The position numbers were made by a program, and so were the translations under genes. The notes beneath the pieces are model-generated. The model had not been told where the DNA came from. It searched no databases and was given only the letters and a program-made list of their open reading frames with translations. Of a stretch of DNA of 64,000 nt, positions 63,237 through 64,000 are shown in pieces. Location of the stretch: contig JANYCA010000012.1 of the NCBI GenBank assembly GCA_025360525.1, forward strand, positions 1 through 64,000, in the 5' to 3' direction. The stretch is from Chitinophagaceae bacterium. GTDB taxonomy: Bacteria > Bacteroidota > Bacteroidia > Chitinophagales > Chitinophagaceae. The number at the start of each line of letters is the position of its first letter. Positions within the stretch are counted from its first letter, which is position 1.

Positions 63237-64000
63237 CTATATTTTCATCTGCTCCACACATTCTTCTGCAAAGCCAAAACTAAGCGTCATACCTGCACCG
63301 CCCAATCCATTGATAATATAAACCCCGGGTTCTGGTGAAATAAAAATCTCTGTATCTCCGTTGGTAAGCTTTGGGTAAATACCATTCCAGCTTTCTTTGA
63401 TTGTCCAGTTTTTAAACCTGGCTATTTTCTTTAAGTAAGAAAGAATTAAATCATTTATCTCCGCTTTATCAAAAGGATCATGCGTTAATCCATACTCATG
63501 AGAATCGCCAATGGTTAACTCACCCACCTCATTTTGTGCCACCATTACATGTATGCCCCGGTTGATGTATTCACTCATTTCTTCGTTGTATCTGTCTTTT
63601 AATTTTTCCAACGATGGAGCTGCTGCAAAACTTTTGTAATGAATTAATGATAAGCCTCCGCAAAGTGCCGGGCCAATCCTCCATTCATCCGGCTGTGATT
63701 GTAAACGCATCATTTGCAGTTTACATTTAGTGATGGGCAATTTTAAATATACTTCCGGGTACAGCGTTTCAAAATCGGCACCGCTGCAAACAAAAATCAC
63801 GTCTGCTTCATGTTCTTCATCATTGCCAATATACACGGTATTATCTGCGATGTAGGTAATGCATTTACCCCAGTAAAATTCCACCCCATATTTTTCATTC
63901 AAATAAGTTGGCATCAGTTCTATGGCATGCCTTGCATCTACCAACAGTTCATCCTTACTGTATAACCCTCCCAGCAAATTATTTGATTCCACAGCCGGTG
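63237..64000 (-). CDS. FAD-dependent oxidoreductase (DAO; TIGR03364-like), N-terminus outside window
   Basis: GLYSKDELLVDARHAIELMPTYLNEKYGVEFYWGKCITYI, ADVIFVCSGADFETLYPEVY, PGVYIINGLGGAGMTLSFGFAEECV. Confidence 0.8.
   Translation of the reverse strand, partial: PAVESNNLLGGLYSKDELLVDARHAIELMPTYLNEKYGVEFYWGKCITYIADNTVYIGNDEEHEADVIFVCSGADFETLYPEVYLKLPITKCKLQMMRLQSQPDEWRIGPALCGGLSLIHYKSFAAAPSLEKLKDRYNEEMSEYINRGIHVMVAQNEVGELTIGDSHEYGLTHDPFDKAEINDLILSYLKKIARFKNWTIKESWNGIYPKLTNGDTEIFISPEPGVYIINGLGGAGMTLSFGFAEECVEQMKI

Overview
The window looks like a low-GC Bacteroidota chromosome segment, probably Chitinophagaceae-like judging by gene content and TAnnTTTG promoters. Most of it is core metabolism: acyl-CoA metabolism, fumC, galK, gltX, glyS, eno, nth, lpxD, waaA, tdk, a truncated F-type ATP synthase operon (atpB-E-F-H-A), PhoB/PhoR-like and PorX-like regulators, umuDC, one tRNA-Ser(GGA), and an 11.7-19.3 kb nucleotide-sugar cluster. 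I saw no rRNA, CRISPR array, IS element or prophage. The points most worth a second look are: (1) three copies of a ~260-bp intergenic element made of a long imperfect hairpin with compensatory stem changes, plus a second hairpin with a conserved ATYAAG loop; (2) a secreted 737-aa protein with an HRGHSY...LGSCGGY motif resembling a clan CD (caspase/CHAT-like) His-Cys dyad; (3) a terminator-like hairpin plus a dispersed GTGCGAC repeat inside the ATP synthase operon, between atpE and atpF; (4) three apparently broken genes (a YciI-like gene with an in-frame TAG, a frameshifted GT39-like gene, and a small ORF with an in-frame TAA); (5) two small toxin-antitoxin-like pairs; (6) a 131-bp palindromic tandem repeat. 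All family calls come from reading the translations; no database search was run.
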